DNA from: Polychytrium aggregatum
Lineage: Eukaryota > Chytridiomycota > Chytridiomycetes > Polychytriales
Direction of reading: 5' to 3'
NCBI RefSeq assembly: GCF_025602895.1
Contig: NW_026516239.1
Coordinates: 65,001-129,000 of the forward strand
Length of the DNA: 64,000 nucleotides
In this document: positions 23,662-36,211 of the stretch, in pieces
Layout of the letters: each line of letters opens with the position of its first letter
Position numbering within the stretch: the first letter of the stretch is position 1
Program-made: the position numbers and the translations under genes
The notes under the pieces: model-generated
What the model saw: the letters and a program-made list of their open reading frames with translations, nothing else
Told to the model about the DNA's origin: nothing
The model's database searches: none

Positions 23662-25321
23662 GTGTACTTCCAGTCCGCTCCCCTCGCCTCTCACGCTCCG
23701 CGGCGATTCGGCTCAGGGTCGAATCCACGACTTGGAGGCAGCCCGGCTCAGCTTGCCACCCATGACAGTCTTTCGCTTTCCTGCTCCCCCCCCCCGCCAC
23801 AGCGATCGAATCGCAAAATTGCGCATTGGAAGCAAACATGGGCCGAGAGCCACCACCCACACACTAGACCACCCTGTTTTGACTGGGCGATGGAGCAACG
23901 GCCCCACAGCACACGCGGCCGGTTCATGTGGGCGGCTGGTCTGTCGACGGACGCGAAGAGAGATGGCGCCTCGACTGAGGCGGGAGCCCAAGGCCGATCA
24001 AGAGTGAGTCAGGGTCGTGACGGTGAGTCAAGCAGGGACAGCCAAGGGGGGGGGGGCAGCCACAAATGACCCAACCCGTCACTCGAAGGAAGGTACATGG
24101 AGACGATGTCGCTCCGGCAAGACTTGCTTGGGCTGGCGGCGGTGCCGAAGCATCATTCCGTTCGTTGGACATGGAGAGACCTTGTGCTTTTTTTTTCCTC
24201 GCAAACCCAATCCGATGCTTTGGATGTGGCGTCCGCACTCTGAGCCGGCTGGTTGCCCGCACCAAGCGGACGCAGCAGGGATACGGGTTGGCAGCATGGA
24301 CTTGGTGGACCGGTGGAGACTGGCGAAGCGTACGAATCAATGGGTGGCTCAGGGACGGAGGCAACGATGGCAGCACCAGCAGTACCAGCAGCAGCATGGG
24401 CAGCAGCAACGGCAGCAGCAGCTTGCATCCCAGGGCAGCCAGAGTCGTCCCAGGCCCAGTTGGAAGGCGTCAGCAGGGAACGCTGGGAAAGACCCGTCCC
24501 CAGGAGACGCGGGTTGATGGACGGGCGCGTGCGGGTGGTGGCGCTGTGCAACCGCCGCGGAGGGCGGCGTGGGGTGCTCCAGAATTGCGATTGGCGCAGG
24601 GCCGGCCGCCGCAAGTTTGCGAGGCGGCAGAGGCTCGGCTTGTGGCCCGGCGTGTGGCCCGCGAAGGACAAGGACGCTGCTGGCAAGAGGGACAGGCCGG
24701 GACGGCGGTGCGACGCAAAGAGGCAAGGGCCTCGCCACTGGGACTGTGCCGGACCCGCGACGCGCGTACGCGGCTGTGGCGCTCAGCAACTGTACGGCTG
24801 TGTGCGAGCCGAGCGCGCTGTATGACAACAAGGACCCACCGCATGTGCCTCGGGTGCGGCTTGACGCGCGGCGTCGGCCTTATTCTGCCGCGGTGGCCGC
24901 GCTTGTGCAACCGATGCTCGCGCCGCATACTCTTGCTGTGCCAGCACAGGTAGCCCACAGCACAACAACGCAACGGACCCAGTCGTTACTCGTAACCGCA
25001 ACGCAGCAGCACCGACTATCTGCGATGTGCCTGCGATGCGTCTGCCAGAGAGCAATCTCGGGCACTAGCGTATCCACCGGCCTTGGTTGGGCGGCGATGA
25101 GTGCCGTCCTCCTGCATCCACCCAACAGCCACCCATCCATCCAGCCATCCACTCACGCGTACAGTCAGCGACACTGGGCTCCGCAGCCGCCCTCACAGGA
25201 AAAACGATGGCATCCTTGTGGCCCCCCACTCCTTTCTCATTTGGGAGGCGGTTCCGCGGCCAGCCGTTCATGCAGGCGCCTCGCTTTCACCCTTCCCCCC
25301 GTGCGGTTTCCGAGCGCTGGC
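23660..25321. other. GC-rich intergenic region upstream of oxidase gene A
   Basis: Contains homopolymer runs (C near 23790, G near 24050, T near 24190) and a CAG-rich stretch at about 24370-24425. Several long overlapping frames exist on both strands but none shows a protein family, so none is called. Confidence 0.45.
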
Positions 25322-25328
25322 TATAAAG
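25322..25328 (+). promoter_or_regulatory. TATA box of trefoil-oxidase gene A
   Basis: TATAAAG, 90 bp before the ATG at 25412. Confidence 0.55.
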
Positions 25329-25411
25329 CGCCGGCCTGGCTCCAGATTGCTGACCATCGTCCCTCCCGATCCTCGCGCCGTCGCTTTCCAGAGACGCTGC
25401 TGCCCGCCGCG

Positions 25412-28400
25412 ATGAAGTCAAGCACTCTTCTCGGGGCCATTGCCCTCGTCCCTGCCGTCTGGGCCCAGTGTGCCATCGGTAAGTGCCCCATCCGTCCCAT
25501 AGGACCCCCAGCGGGTCCAGCCGGAAGCTGTGCCCTGGGGCATGAGCGGCATTGCTAGTCAATAGGAACGGACAATATCTCGCCATGGTCTAACGAATCC
25601 ATGCACATTTTCTCCCTCCCCGACCGCATGAATCGCTCTCCCAGACGCCGCAACCCGTATCGACTGTGGAAGTAAGTCAATGATCGATATTCTTCATGGA
25701 AATGCCTGCCATGGTGCCATCCATGTGCTTCCACCACAGCTGTCTGACTGCTGCTCCTCTGCTCTAGATGCCACCACCACCCAGGCCTCCTGCACGGCTA
25801 CCGGCTGCTGCTGGAACCCGCTTCCAGCTGGCCAGGCGGGCCCGGCGTAAGTCTCGATCGTCGCATGCGAGCCCCTGCCGCTATAAGGCTGGCTGATCAA
25901 CGATTCGCCCTATAACGCGACTGCATCTCGACATCCAGGTGCTTCTACTCCACCACCCAGCTCACCAACCCTGCCGGATGCCCCGCCGGCGGACAGGCCG
26001 CTGCCAACCGCATCGATTGCGGTGCCCCAGGTCAGTGTCGTGAGCAAATGAGGCTGCGACGTTGCTGAAGTTGCAACGAGCAATGGCGTGGGATTGAATG
26101 CTCGCTGTTGCCGGACCTGCAAAGAAAGGCCATGTGCCGCTGCTAACCCTTCGGTCCGTCGATTTCCATTGTTTCAGGCATGAACCAGGGCCAGTGCATC
26201 CAAAAGGGATGCTGCTGGAACCCTCTCGCCACTGGTGTCGCCGGCCCCTGGTGAGTGAGCGCCTATCTCGTAGCGATTGCCATCTGGATGCAGTGATGCA
26301 ATGATGCAAATCAAGTCGTGCGGAACACGCTTGATTTTGAGACCCGACATCCAAGGGCATTTGATGAACGGCAGTCCTTACATGTCCTCCTTGCGTATAC
26401 GCTCCCCCACACCAGGTGCTACACCGTCCCCTCCCCGGTTGTCAACCGACCAGCTGCTTGCCCCGCCACCCCTATGAGTAAGTGACTGCAGCCAACCCAG
26501 GCTTGTGTATCATCAGCTCAACCGAGCTTCATTCCGCCATTCAAACGAATGGAATGCACTATTTTTTTTGACAATCCCCTCACCATCTCGTTCTGTAGCC
26601 GGAACCCTCCGCGTGGACTGTGGCAATGCTAGTAAGTAGCAGGACCATTGGCTTTCATACCGTCACCAGAGGACAGAGGATGCTTCGATATATGAGGTGA
26701 CTTACGACATTGTTGCCGGCTTTGCCATCTACAGACAGCACTCAGAACAGCTGCTACGCCTCCGGCTGCTGCTGGGACACTCTTCCTGCTGGACAGACCG
26801 GCCCCAAGTAAGAATCGAGAGTGACTATTCCCGCCCCACCGATCGCTTCTGTTCATCGCTTGTCATCAGTTATTCACCCTCATGCCTTTGCTCTCACCCC
26901 TTTCGCCATCAGCTGCTACCAGGCCAACACTGTCCAACGCCCCGCTGCCTGCCCTGCCACTCCTCGCGATCCCACCCTTCGCACCAACTGCGGAAATGCT
27001 ACCACCACCCCTGCTTCGTGCGCTGCCCTTGGCTGCTGCTGGGATACAATCCCCGCTGGCACCGCCGGCCCGAACTGCTATACCGCCACGGCGCCTCGCC
27101 CGGCTGCATGCCCCGCCACCCCTCGCCCGGCTACCCTCCGTGTGGACTGCGGCAACGCCAACACCACTCCGGACTCTTGCGCTGCCCTTGGCTGCTGCTG
27201 GGATCCCCTCCCTGCTGGCACTGCCGGCCCCTATTGCTACAGTGCAGCCACTCCTCGCCCTCCCACCTGCCCCTTGACTCCCCTTGCCCCGGCCTATCGA
27301 TTCGACTGTGGTAATGCTACTTCCACCCCCGACTCCTGTGCTGCCTCCGGCTGCTGCTGGGACACTCTCCCCGCTGGACAAGTTGGCCCCAAGTAAGTGT
27401 CGATTCCGAAACGACGAAGTGCAAATGCATGGCAGGGCCGACCAGAATTGGCATAGGCAATCACGGAAACTAACACGACTCTATCCACAGCTGCTACAAC
27501 GCTCCCAACTACTGCCCCGTCAAGCCTACCCCCGGCAACCAGCGCATCGACTGTGGCAACGCTACCACTACCCAAGCCCAGTGCGTCACCAGCGGATGCT
27601 GCTGGAGCCCTCTTGGTCCCACCGACATTCCCGGCCCGACATGCTACAAGTTCCTGTCGCCCGTTGACACCGGTTGCCCTGTCACCCCTGTTCCCAAGTG
27701 GTACCGCATCGACTGTGGTGATGCCTCGACCACTGCGCTTGGATGTGTTCAAACTAACTGCTGCTGGGATATCACCGCCCTTGGCACTGGACCCAACTGC
27801 TACACCAAGCAATCCGGTCTCCCGGCCTCTCCTCCTCCTCCGATCCCGACTCCTCCTCCTCAAGACCCCAACACCGGCAACTACTCGGTTCTGTACATTG
27901 GCGCCACCGTCCCGATCCATCTGTACGTTGCCCCCGTCAGCAACAAGGTCATCCTCCTTGAGCGTATCTTTGGTGGCGTGTTGAATACCACTCACTCCTG
28001 TAAGTAACTTGTTACACCAAGCACCTCCGGAATTGTTACGATGATCACTGTATCTTCCCAACACAATACTGATTCCCCATCTTTCACAGATGAGCTCGAT
28101 GTCACCACCGCGACCGAGCGCCCGCTCCACGTCATCACCGACATTTTCTGCTCCGCCGGTGTCATTCTCCCTGTTCCGGCCGCAACCCTGATCAATACCG
28201 GTGGCTGGTCCGATGTTGCCCTCTACGGTGTCCGTGCCTTCAACCCCTGTGGCTCCAACGGTGTCTCGGGCACTTGCGACTGGGTCGAGAACAACCAAAT
28301 CTCCAAGCTCCAGGTTCCTCGCTGGTACCCTACTTCGATCACTCTGTCGAACGGACAGCTTGTTGTGATGGGAGGTTTGACGGCCCAGAACGTTGCCGGC

Positions 28401-29761
28401 GGTCTCAACCAGCCGACTTACGAGTTCCTGCCTCCCAACGGCCCTCACAACGGTCTCCGCACCATGCAGCTCCTTGTTGATGTAAGTGTTATCTCGTAGA
28501 CCCAAGCCTTCTCGATTCCTAATGACTTTTTCGCTGACAACCTTGCCATTCCATTTCATGCAGACCAACACCTTCAACCTGTACCCGATCGCCAATGTTA
28601 TGCCCGACGGCAAGGTCATGGTCAGCGCTCGTGATCAACACCAGCTCTTTGACCAGGACTTCAACCTCCTTTCGGCCCTCCCCAACAGCCCCCGCGAAGT
28701 CGTTCCCAACGGCGGTCGCACCTACCCGATGACCGGCATGCACGCCCTGCTCCCTCTCGATCCCGCCAACAACTACGCCGCCAAGTACCTTGTCTGCGGT
28801 GGTGGCTCGGACTTCCCCAAGACCTCGCCGGCCCTCAGTTCGTGCACCACCCTCGACTACAACTCGCAGAGCTGGTCCGCCCTTGAGACGATGCCGATTC
28901 CCCGTGTCATGGGAGACATGGTCACGCTTGCTGACGGCACTGTTCTGATGGTGAGTTGCGATTGGCATCGGTACTCAGGAGCAGACAGTGATTGCTCACC
29001 GATGACACCTGCCCTCACTCACACTCACTCACTCACTCACTCACTCACTCACTCACTCACTCACTCACTCACTCGCTCGCTCTCTTACCTCTCCCCAGAT
29101 CAACGGTGCTCAGCAGGGATCTGCTGGCTTCAACCTGTCGCAGATCTGCGCGTCCACGGCCCTCCACTACGATCCCACCAAGGCTTTCGGCCAGCGCATC
29201 ACCGTTGGCGGCACCACCAAGCTGTGCCGTCTCTACCACGCCCTTGCTGTCCTCCTTCCCGACGCTCGTGTCCTGATTGCTGGCTCGACCCCGAACACCG
29301 ACTCGAACGGTGTCCCGCCCTATGTCACCTATCCCGCCGAGAAGACTGTCGAGATCTACACCCCGGCTTACATCAACAAGGCTCCCCGTCCCGTCATCTC
29401 GCCCTTCGCCAACACCTTCCGCATCTGGAAGTACAACACCAAGTATTCGTTCGCTTCCACTCTTCCCTCTGGCAACGCCAAAACTCTCAAGGTTTCCCTC
29501 GTTCAGGATCAGTTCGTCACCCACTCTGTGCATATGGGTCAGCGCTATGTCTATCTCACGGCCACTTATGCCAACGGCGTTGTGACGATCACCACCCCTC
29601 CCAACTCGTTCGTCCTTCCTCCTGGCTGGTACATGATCTTTGTGCTCGACAACGGTGTCCCGTCTGTTGCCGAGTGGGTCCTGGTCGGCAACGAGGTCAT
29701 CGATCCCTCTGTCACCGCCTGGGTCGCTGCTCTTGACCCCAGCAACAATATTCCCCTCTAA
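25412..29761 (+). CDS. trefoil-oxidase A: secreted multi-trefoil copper-radical (glyoxal-type) oxidase
   Basis: Thirteen exons: 25412-25478, 25645-25671, 25768-25846, 25939-26030, 26178-26250, 26416-26477, 26599-26631, 26735-26807, 26913-27392, 27491-27999, 28090-28481, 28564-28950 and 29099-29761; 978 aa, phases consistent. Exon 1 is a signal peptide (MKSSTLLGAIALVPAVWA). Eight P-type trefoil domains follow, each with R(I/V)DCGN...C...GCCW...GP.CY. The C-terminal about 550 residues are a galactose/glyoxal-oxidase beta-propeller (AA5-like). Active-site residues expected of glyoxal oxidase are visible: Cys in DIFCSAG and Tyr in RWYPT (the cross-linked pair), Tyr-His in RLYHA, and His in THSVHMGQR. 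It should oxidise aldehydes or alcohols to make H2O2 outside the cell; trefoils may anchor it to glycans. Trefoils 4-6 lie in one exon without introns. Confidence 0.88.
29015..29075. repeat. (CTCA)n microsatellite in gene A intron
   Basis: Tetranucleotide array inside intron 28951-29098; the homologous introns of genes B and C carry the same repeat. Confidence 0.85.
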
Positions 29762-31611
29762 AGGATTATGTCGCGCTTATATCGAATCCGATTGCCTCAC
29801 TACCTTGGCTTGATGGACTTCTTTCACCTCCGCCGTTCTCGCTTCGCACTTTCGGTCTTAACTATGCCATTTGTCGCCCAGCTATGTGCGTCCCCCCCTG
29901 CGAATTTACTATTCCCCCTTATATTTCTATGACTATCGCTTGTCTTTGGTCACTTAGTTGTGGCCTTGCTTTCACAGCTAATCAACGTTGCCTAGAATAC
30001 ATTATCTACTAGCAAATCCGCCAAACAGGGTGATAGTCGTCCTCCATTCCGATCAGAATGCAAGAATCAAATTTGGGTCGGTACGAAATGCGCACATCGC
30101 ACTCCCGGATGCGTCCCGAGGCCATCGTCCTTTCCGGTTTGCTGGTTCTGGAGCTGTCCTTGCATCCCAAAACAGGGCTTCGAATTGCGGCGGCTGCTCC
30201 CCTCTTGACTTGCTCTGGTGGCTGCAATCACCACATCGGTTGTGTGGACATCACAACATGCCCTGCACGCGTTCCTCTGGCGCTAGCCGGCATGGGGGTT
30301 TCGCTCCAATGGAGCCATCGCTCGGCGGGTGGTCTTCCTCGCTGGTCCTGCGTCCGTTGCTCGGCAACCCGTCTCTCTCGCACAAGCCTGAACCGAGTGG
30401 CTCATCTGGCATCGATCCAGGAAGGGTGGTCGCCATGTGGGCGTTTGGGTGGCCAGGTTGCTCATTGCAATCCTGTGGCGGCAGCCCTTCATTTGGCAGG
30501 CGTGCTGGCGGCTGGCGGTTCTCCTGGCTGCTCTTTTCCTTTCTTTTCTTCCCCCGCCGCCGCCGCACCACGCAGCCGCGGCCCAGTCGCGGGGTGGTGG
30601 GGAAGGACGTTGGTGTGCGGTATTTGTGCGGCTGGTGGATGCGGGCGCTTTCGGGCTCTGTTTACTGTGGCGTCCTGTCCAGGCCATTTTGGTTGCGTTT
30701 CGGCCTTGCCGCTGCCTGGCCCAAAGGGGCCGCCTTGTGCTTCTGTGCATCCGTTGTGCCGCGGTCGTTACGCCGCCCAGCTGTCCACGCGCGCCACTGC
30801 AGGCTGGCACAAGGTGCCTCATGCCCTTGTTGCCCGATACCGTGTCTGCGCGGTTGCCCAGCTGGCCACACGGCTGGCCACACGGCTGACCCAGTGGGTT
30901 GTGCCCGGGTCGGTGGATGCTGGTGTGGCGGGGGCTTGTTCGGAGCAAGGCTGTGTGTCTTTGTGTGTCTTGAGCAGAATCATGTGTCTGCAACTGGCTG
31001 CGCGGTGCCGGTGCTGTGTCCATACACCTCTGCGTGTCGCGGGATCGGGCAGCCCCACGATCGCCGGTGGACATACTTGGGCGTGTTTGCACCAGCTTGT
31101 GGCTGTTGCATCGGCCTGGGGATATCTGCAGCGATTTGCACCCGCTGGCATCGACGCACACTTGCTGCCCAATCTTACCGCCCACACTCGTCTGCTTGCC
31201 GCCCTATCCAGCCCGCCTCGCCGCCCCCTTGAAGGGCTCTGTCGCCATGTCCCTGCTGTGACCCAGTCCTCCCGCTGGCCGTCATGCCCCAATCCTTTCA
31301 TCGTCGCCTGCGCCGTGCAACCTCGAGGATCGCACAAGCAGCGCAAGCTGCCCCTTCCCCAGCAGCCTTGTCTTCGGCTCGATGTCCCTCCCTTGCTGGC
31401 AGCCGACGCGCCCGTCCGGTGGACTGGCTCCCGTTCCTCCTTGTGCGCCCGTAATAAGGCACGGCGGGTTCGTCTATCGCGTTGCTCGTCCTGTCCTTAT
31501 TCTGGTCTCGCTGTGGGAGCCTGGCGATGTTGTCGAGCGTGCTCCGCCTGGCCGCTGTGGCGTTGCCTTCGGAAAGATCCATTTTTCAGGATGCCTTGGA
31601 GCACGGCCGGC
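29762..31611. other. intergenic between oxidase genes A and B
   Basis: Holds a long plus-strand frame (30058-31668) and others overlapping it, with odd Cys/Arg-rich composition and no family. I treat them as chance frames in GC-rich DNA. No RNA gene or mobile element was recognised. Confidence 0.45.
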
Positions 31612-31618
31612 TATATAT
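31612..31618 (+). promoter_or_regulatory. TATA box of trefoil-oxidase gene B
   Basis: TATATAT, 70 bp before the ATG at 31682. Confidence 0.55.
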
Positions 31619-31681
31619 TCCCACGGCCGCCAGCCCGCTCCAACGGCCATCGTCCGCTCTGCTCCTGATCGCTTCGTTGCC

Positions 31682-34600
31682 ATGGTCAACAGTCTCATCG
31701 GCATCAAGCCGCTCCTGCTCGGAGCGCTGTGCGTTGCTCCGCTCGCCCTCGCCAGCCCTTACAAGTGTGTGGCCTCCCCCAACGCCTGCCAGGCTGCCGG
31801 TAATGATGTCGCTGGGCTGTCAAAGCTGTCGCTGCTTCATGCGAGCCCACAAACCTAACAGTCGTTTCCCCGCCTGCTTGTCACCCAGATGCTGCTCCCC
31901 GTGTTGATTGTGGAAGTAAGTGCAAGTCGATTCGATTGCAAGTCTCATTTGACGACTGTGTTTGGCCCTGAAGTCCGCGCGCCTGCCACCCATCCTGCAC
32001 CAAACGACTCTCTCTCAGCTGCCACGAGCACTCACCCTGTGGTATCGAATGCCGTTCCCTCGTTTTGGCAGATGTCACCACCACCGTCGACGAGTGTGTC
32101 GCTTCTGGCTGCTGCTGGGGCACCCCTCCTGCCAATCAGCCCAACGGCCCCTAGTAAGTCTGCCACGATCCTGGTCCAAGCGTTTCCGTCAGCCGTGGGA
32201 TCATGGTTCCTCCCTTACTGACACACGCTTTATTCCCCAGCTGCTTCTTCTCCTCGGTCCAGCTCCTGAACCCTGCCGCCTGTCCGGCCACTCCAATCGA
32301 CGCTTCCGACCGAACCGACTGCGGGTACTTTGGTAAGCGGCGACCTTTGCTAAAGAGGAATCTCAAACACCAGTCGCTCCAAGTCCGTGGTCGACTTGAC
32401 GCACACCGAGCTCCAGCCGACATAATCGTGCGTCACCGTGACTAACGAGGATCATCAACTGTCACAGGTATCAACCAAGGCCAGTGTGTTCAAAAGGGCT
32501 GCTGCTGGGCTCCCCTGAGCAACAACGCTACCGGACCCTGGTGAGTTACTGTGGCAGCCCTGTCATTTGACGTCATGTCCTGACCGCGGAATGAGGGTGC
32601 ACAAACAACGATCCAACGAGAACCACGAAAAATGTGCGCATTATACCACATACAATCCTTGGACGATGAAGCTGGAAATTGACGCAACGTATTCGATCCA
32701 TTGCCATCAACAGGTGCTACGCTCCCTCTGCATCCTCCTCGACGGTTGTCTCCAGCGTCGTTGCCTCGGCGACCTCTGGTTCCGTTGCTGCCTCGGCTAC
32801 CAGTGCCAGTGCCAGTGCCAGTGCTAGTGCTAGTGCTAGTGCTAGTGCTAGTGCCAGTGCCAGTGCCAGTGCCAGTGCCAGTGCCAGTGCCAGTGCTAGT
32901 GCTAGTGCTAGTGCCAGTGCCAGTGCTAGTGCTAGTGCCTCAGCTTCCGACTCGGCCTCTGCATCGGCTTCGGCATCGGCTTCCGATTCAGCCTCCGTAT
33001 CTGCATCTGCATCGGCCTCTGCATCGGCTTCCGCCTCGGTCACTCCCTCCAACACCCAGTCGTCCGCCTCCAGTCCCAGCTCCAGCAGCCTTCCTGATCT
33101 CGGTGCCGCTGTTGCTTGCCCTACCACTCCCCTTGCCGGTGGTCTTCGTGTCGACTGTGGCAACACCACCACCACCCCGGCTTCGTGTACCGCTTCCGGA
33201 TGTTGCTGGAGCCCCCTGCCCGCCGGCACGGCTGGCCCCAACTGCTACTTCCCTGCGGCCATCCAACGTCCTGCTGCTTGCCCTGCCACTCCTCGTGTTG
33301 CCAACCTTCGTGTCGACTGTGGAAACACCAACACCACTTCCACCTCCTGTGCTGCCTCGGGCTGCTGCTGGGACCCGCTTCCCGCTGGCACTGCTGGCCC
33401 GAACTGCTATACCACTGCCCCTGCGCGACCTGCCGCTTGCCCGGCCACTCCTCTCACGGCTACTGGTCGAACAGACTGCGGCAATGTTAACACTACTCCG
33501 GACTCTTGCGCTGCCTCGGGCTGCTGTTGGGATCCCCTCCCTGCCGGCACTGCTGGCCCGAACTGTTACTATGCTCCCAACACACCCATTCGCCCAGCTG
33601 CATGCCCTGCCACCCCTCGCCCTGCTGCCCTTCGCATTGATTGCGGCAACGCCAACACCACTTCCACTTCCTGTGCTGCCTCGGGCTGCTGCTGGGATTC
33701 CCTCCCTGCTGGCACTGCTGGCCCCTATTGTTACACCACAGCCACCCCTCGCCCTCCCACCTGCCCCTTGACCCCGCTCACTCCGGCCTATCGATTCGAC
33801 TGTGGTAATGCCACTACTACTCCCGATTCATGCGCTGCCTCTGGCTGCTGCTGGGACCCACTCCCAGCTGGACAGGCTGGACCTTATTGTTACAACGCTC
33901 CCAACTACTGCCCCGTCAAGCCTACCCCCGGCAACCAGCGCATCGACTGTGGCAACGCTACCACTACCCAAGCCCAGTGCGTCACCAGCGGATGCTGCTG
34001 GAGCCCTCTTGGTCCCACCGACATTCCCGGCCCGACATGCTACAAGTTCCTGTCGCCCGTTGACACCGGTTGCCCCGCCACCCCTGTTGCCAAGTGGTAC
34101 CGCATCGACTGTGGTGATGCCTCGACCACCCCTCTTGGATGTATCGACAGCGGCTGCTGCTGGGATACCACCGCCCTTGGTACTGGACCCAACTGCTACA
34201 CCAAGCAATCCGGTCTCCCGGCCTCTCCTCCTCCTCCGATCCCGACTCCTCCTCCTCAAGACCCCAACACCGGCAACTACTCGGTTCTGTACATTGGCGC
34301 CACCGTCCCGATCCATCTGTACGTTGCCCCCGTCAGCAACAAGGTCATCCTCCTTGAGCGTATCTTTGGTGGCGTGTTGAATACCACTCACTCCTGTAAG
34401 TAACTTGTTACACCAAGCACCTCCGGAATTGTTACGATGATCACTGTATCTTCCCAACACAATACTGATTCCCCATCTTTCACAGATGAGCTCGATGTCA
34501 CCACCGCGACCGAGCGCCCGCTCCACGTCATCACCGACATTTTCTGCTCCGCCGGTGTCATTCTCCCTGTTCCGGCCGCAACCCTGATCAATACCGGTGG

Positions 34601-36211
34601 CTGGTCCGATGTTGCCCTCTACGGTGTCCGTGCCTTCAACCCCTGTGGCTCCAACGGTGTCTCGGGCACTTGCGACTGGGTCGAGAACAACCAAATCTCC
34701 AAGCTCCAGGTTCCTCGCTGGTACCCCGCCTCGATCACTCTGTCGAACGGACAGCTTGTTGTGATGGGAGGTTTGACGGCCCAGAACGTTGCCGGCGGTG
34801 TCAACCAACCGACCTATGAGTTCCTGCCTCCCAACGGCCCTCACAACGGTCTCCGCACCATGCAGCTCCTTGTTGATGTAAGTGTGACCAGGAGCCAACT
34901 CTTTCAATCGGGTTCTTGATGGTTGACAAGTGCTGGTTTCGAAATGCTAGGTCATGAAAGAACTTTGCCACGTTCACAATCAGCTCTGAGTCTAAATCTT
35001 ATAACATCTCTCGGTTCTACCTCGCTCATATGCAGACCAACACCTTCAACTTGTACCCCAACGCCCATATCATGCCCGACGGCAAGGTCATGGTTAGTGT
35101 CAGGGACGAGCACCAGCTCTTTGACCAGGACTTCAACCTCCTTTCGGCCCTCCCCAACAGCCCCCGCGAAGTCGTTCCCAACGGCGGTCGCACCTACCCG
35201 ATGACCGGCATGCACGCCCTGCTCCCTCTCGATCCCGCCAACAACTACGCCGCCAAGTACCTTGTCTGCGGTGGTGGCTCGGACTTCCCCAAGACCTCGC
35301 CGGCCCTCAGTTCGTGCACCACCCTCGACTACAACTCGCAGAGCTGGTCCGCCCTTGAGACGATGCCGATTCCCCGTGTCATGGGAGACATGGTCACGCT
35401 TGCTGACGGCACTGTTCTGATGGTGAGTTGCGATTGGCATCGGTACTCAGGAGCAGACAGTGATTGCTCACCGATGACACCTGCCCTCACTCGCTCACTC
35501 ACTCACTCACTCACTCACTCACTCACTCACTCGCTTCTCATTCCCCAGATCAACGGTGCCCAGCAGGGATCTGCTGGCTTCAACCTGTCGCAGATCTGCG
35601 CGTCCACGGCCCTCCACTACGATCCCACCAAGGCTTTCGGCCAGCGCATCACCGTTGGCGGCACCACCAAGCTGTGCCGTCTCTACCACGCCCTTGCTGT
35701 CCTCCTTCCCGACGCTCGTGTCCTGATTGCTGGCTCGACCCCGAACACCGACTCGAACGGTGTCCCGCCCTATGTCACCTATCCCGCCGAGAAGACTGTC
35801 GAGATCTACACCCCGGCTTACATCAACAAGGCTCCCCGTCCCGTCATCTCGCCCTTCACCAGCGACTCCCGCATCTGGAAGTACAACACCCAGTACTCGT
35901 TCGCTTCCACTCTTCCCTCCGGTAACACCGGTACATTCCGTGTTTCCCTCGTTCAGGATCAATTCGTCACCCACTCGAACCACATGGGTCAGCGCTATGT
36001 CTATCTCACGGCCACTTATGCCAACGGCGTTGTGACGATCACCACCCCTCCCAACTCGTTCGTCCTTCCTCCTGGCTGGTACATGATCTTTGTGCTCGAC
36101 AACGGTGTCCCGTCTGTTGCCGAGTGGGTCCTGGTCGGCAACGAGGTCATCGATCCCTCTGTCACCGCCTGGGTCGCTGGTCTGGATCCCAGCAACAACA
36201 TCCCCCTCTAA
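31682..36211 (+). CDS. trefoil-oxidase B: nine trefoils, Ser-Ala linker, copper-radical oxidase
   Basis: Nine exons: 31682-31799, 31889-31915, 32072-32153, 32241-32332, 32468-32540, 32714-34395, 34486-34877, 35036-35422 and 35549-36211; 1,171 aa. The signal peptide is hydrophobic (PLLLGALCVAPLALA). Two N-terminal trefoils are split by introns as in genes A and C; then comes a Ser-Ala repeat linker, followed by seven trefoils fused with the start of the oxidase domain in one 1,682-nt exon. Catalytic motifs match gene A: DIFCSAG, RWYPA, RLYHA and THSNHMGQR. The intron 34396-34485 looks identical to the corresponding intron of gene A, and the last two exons have the same lengths (387 and 663 nt). 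Secreted, glycan-associated H2O2-producing oxidase is inferred. Confidence 0.88.
32802..32944 (+). repeat. in-frame (AGTGCY)n hexamer array encoding Ser-Ala
   Basis: AGTGCC and AGTGCT alternate for about 140 bp inside exon 6 of gene B, giving an alternating Ser-Ala linker. It is followed by a degenerate Ser/Ala/Asp stretch to about 33035. Confidence 0.85.
35485..35532. repeat. (CTCA)n microsatellite in gene B intron
   Basis: Inside intron 35423-35548, the counterpart of the arrays in genes A and C but shorter. Confidence 0.85.

Noticed and set aside
23695-23735. B-box-like GGGTCGAATCC after the transposon
   Set aside because: No matching T-stem, A-box or acceptor stem could be paired; treated as coincidence.
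27294-28619. 441-codon minus-strand frame
   Set aside because: Antisense shadow of gene A exons; runs through introns that are well supported on the plus strand. The 33828-34907 counterpart in gene B is the same effect.
30058-31668. 536-codon plus-strand frame between oxidase genes A and B
   Set aside because: Cys/Arg/Leu-rich composition without domains, overlapped by equally long frames on both strands; it also overlaps the gene B promoter. Best explained as a chance frame in GC-rich DNA.
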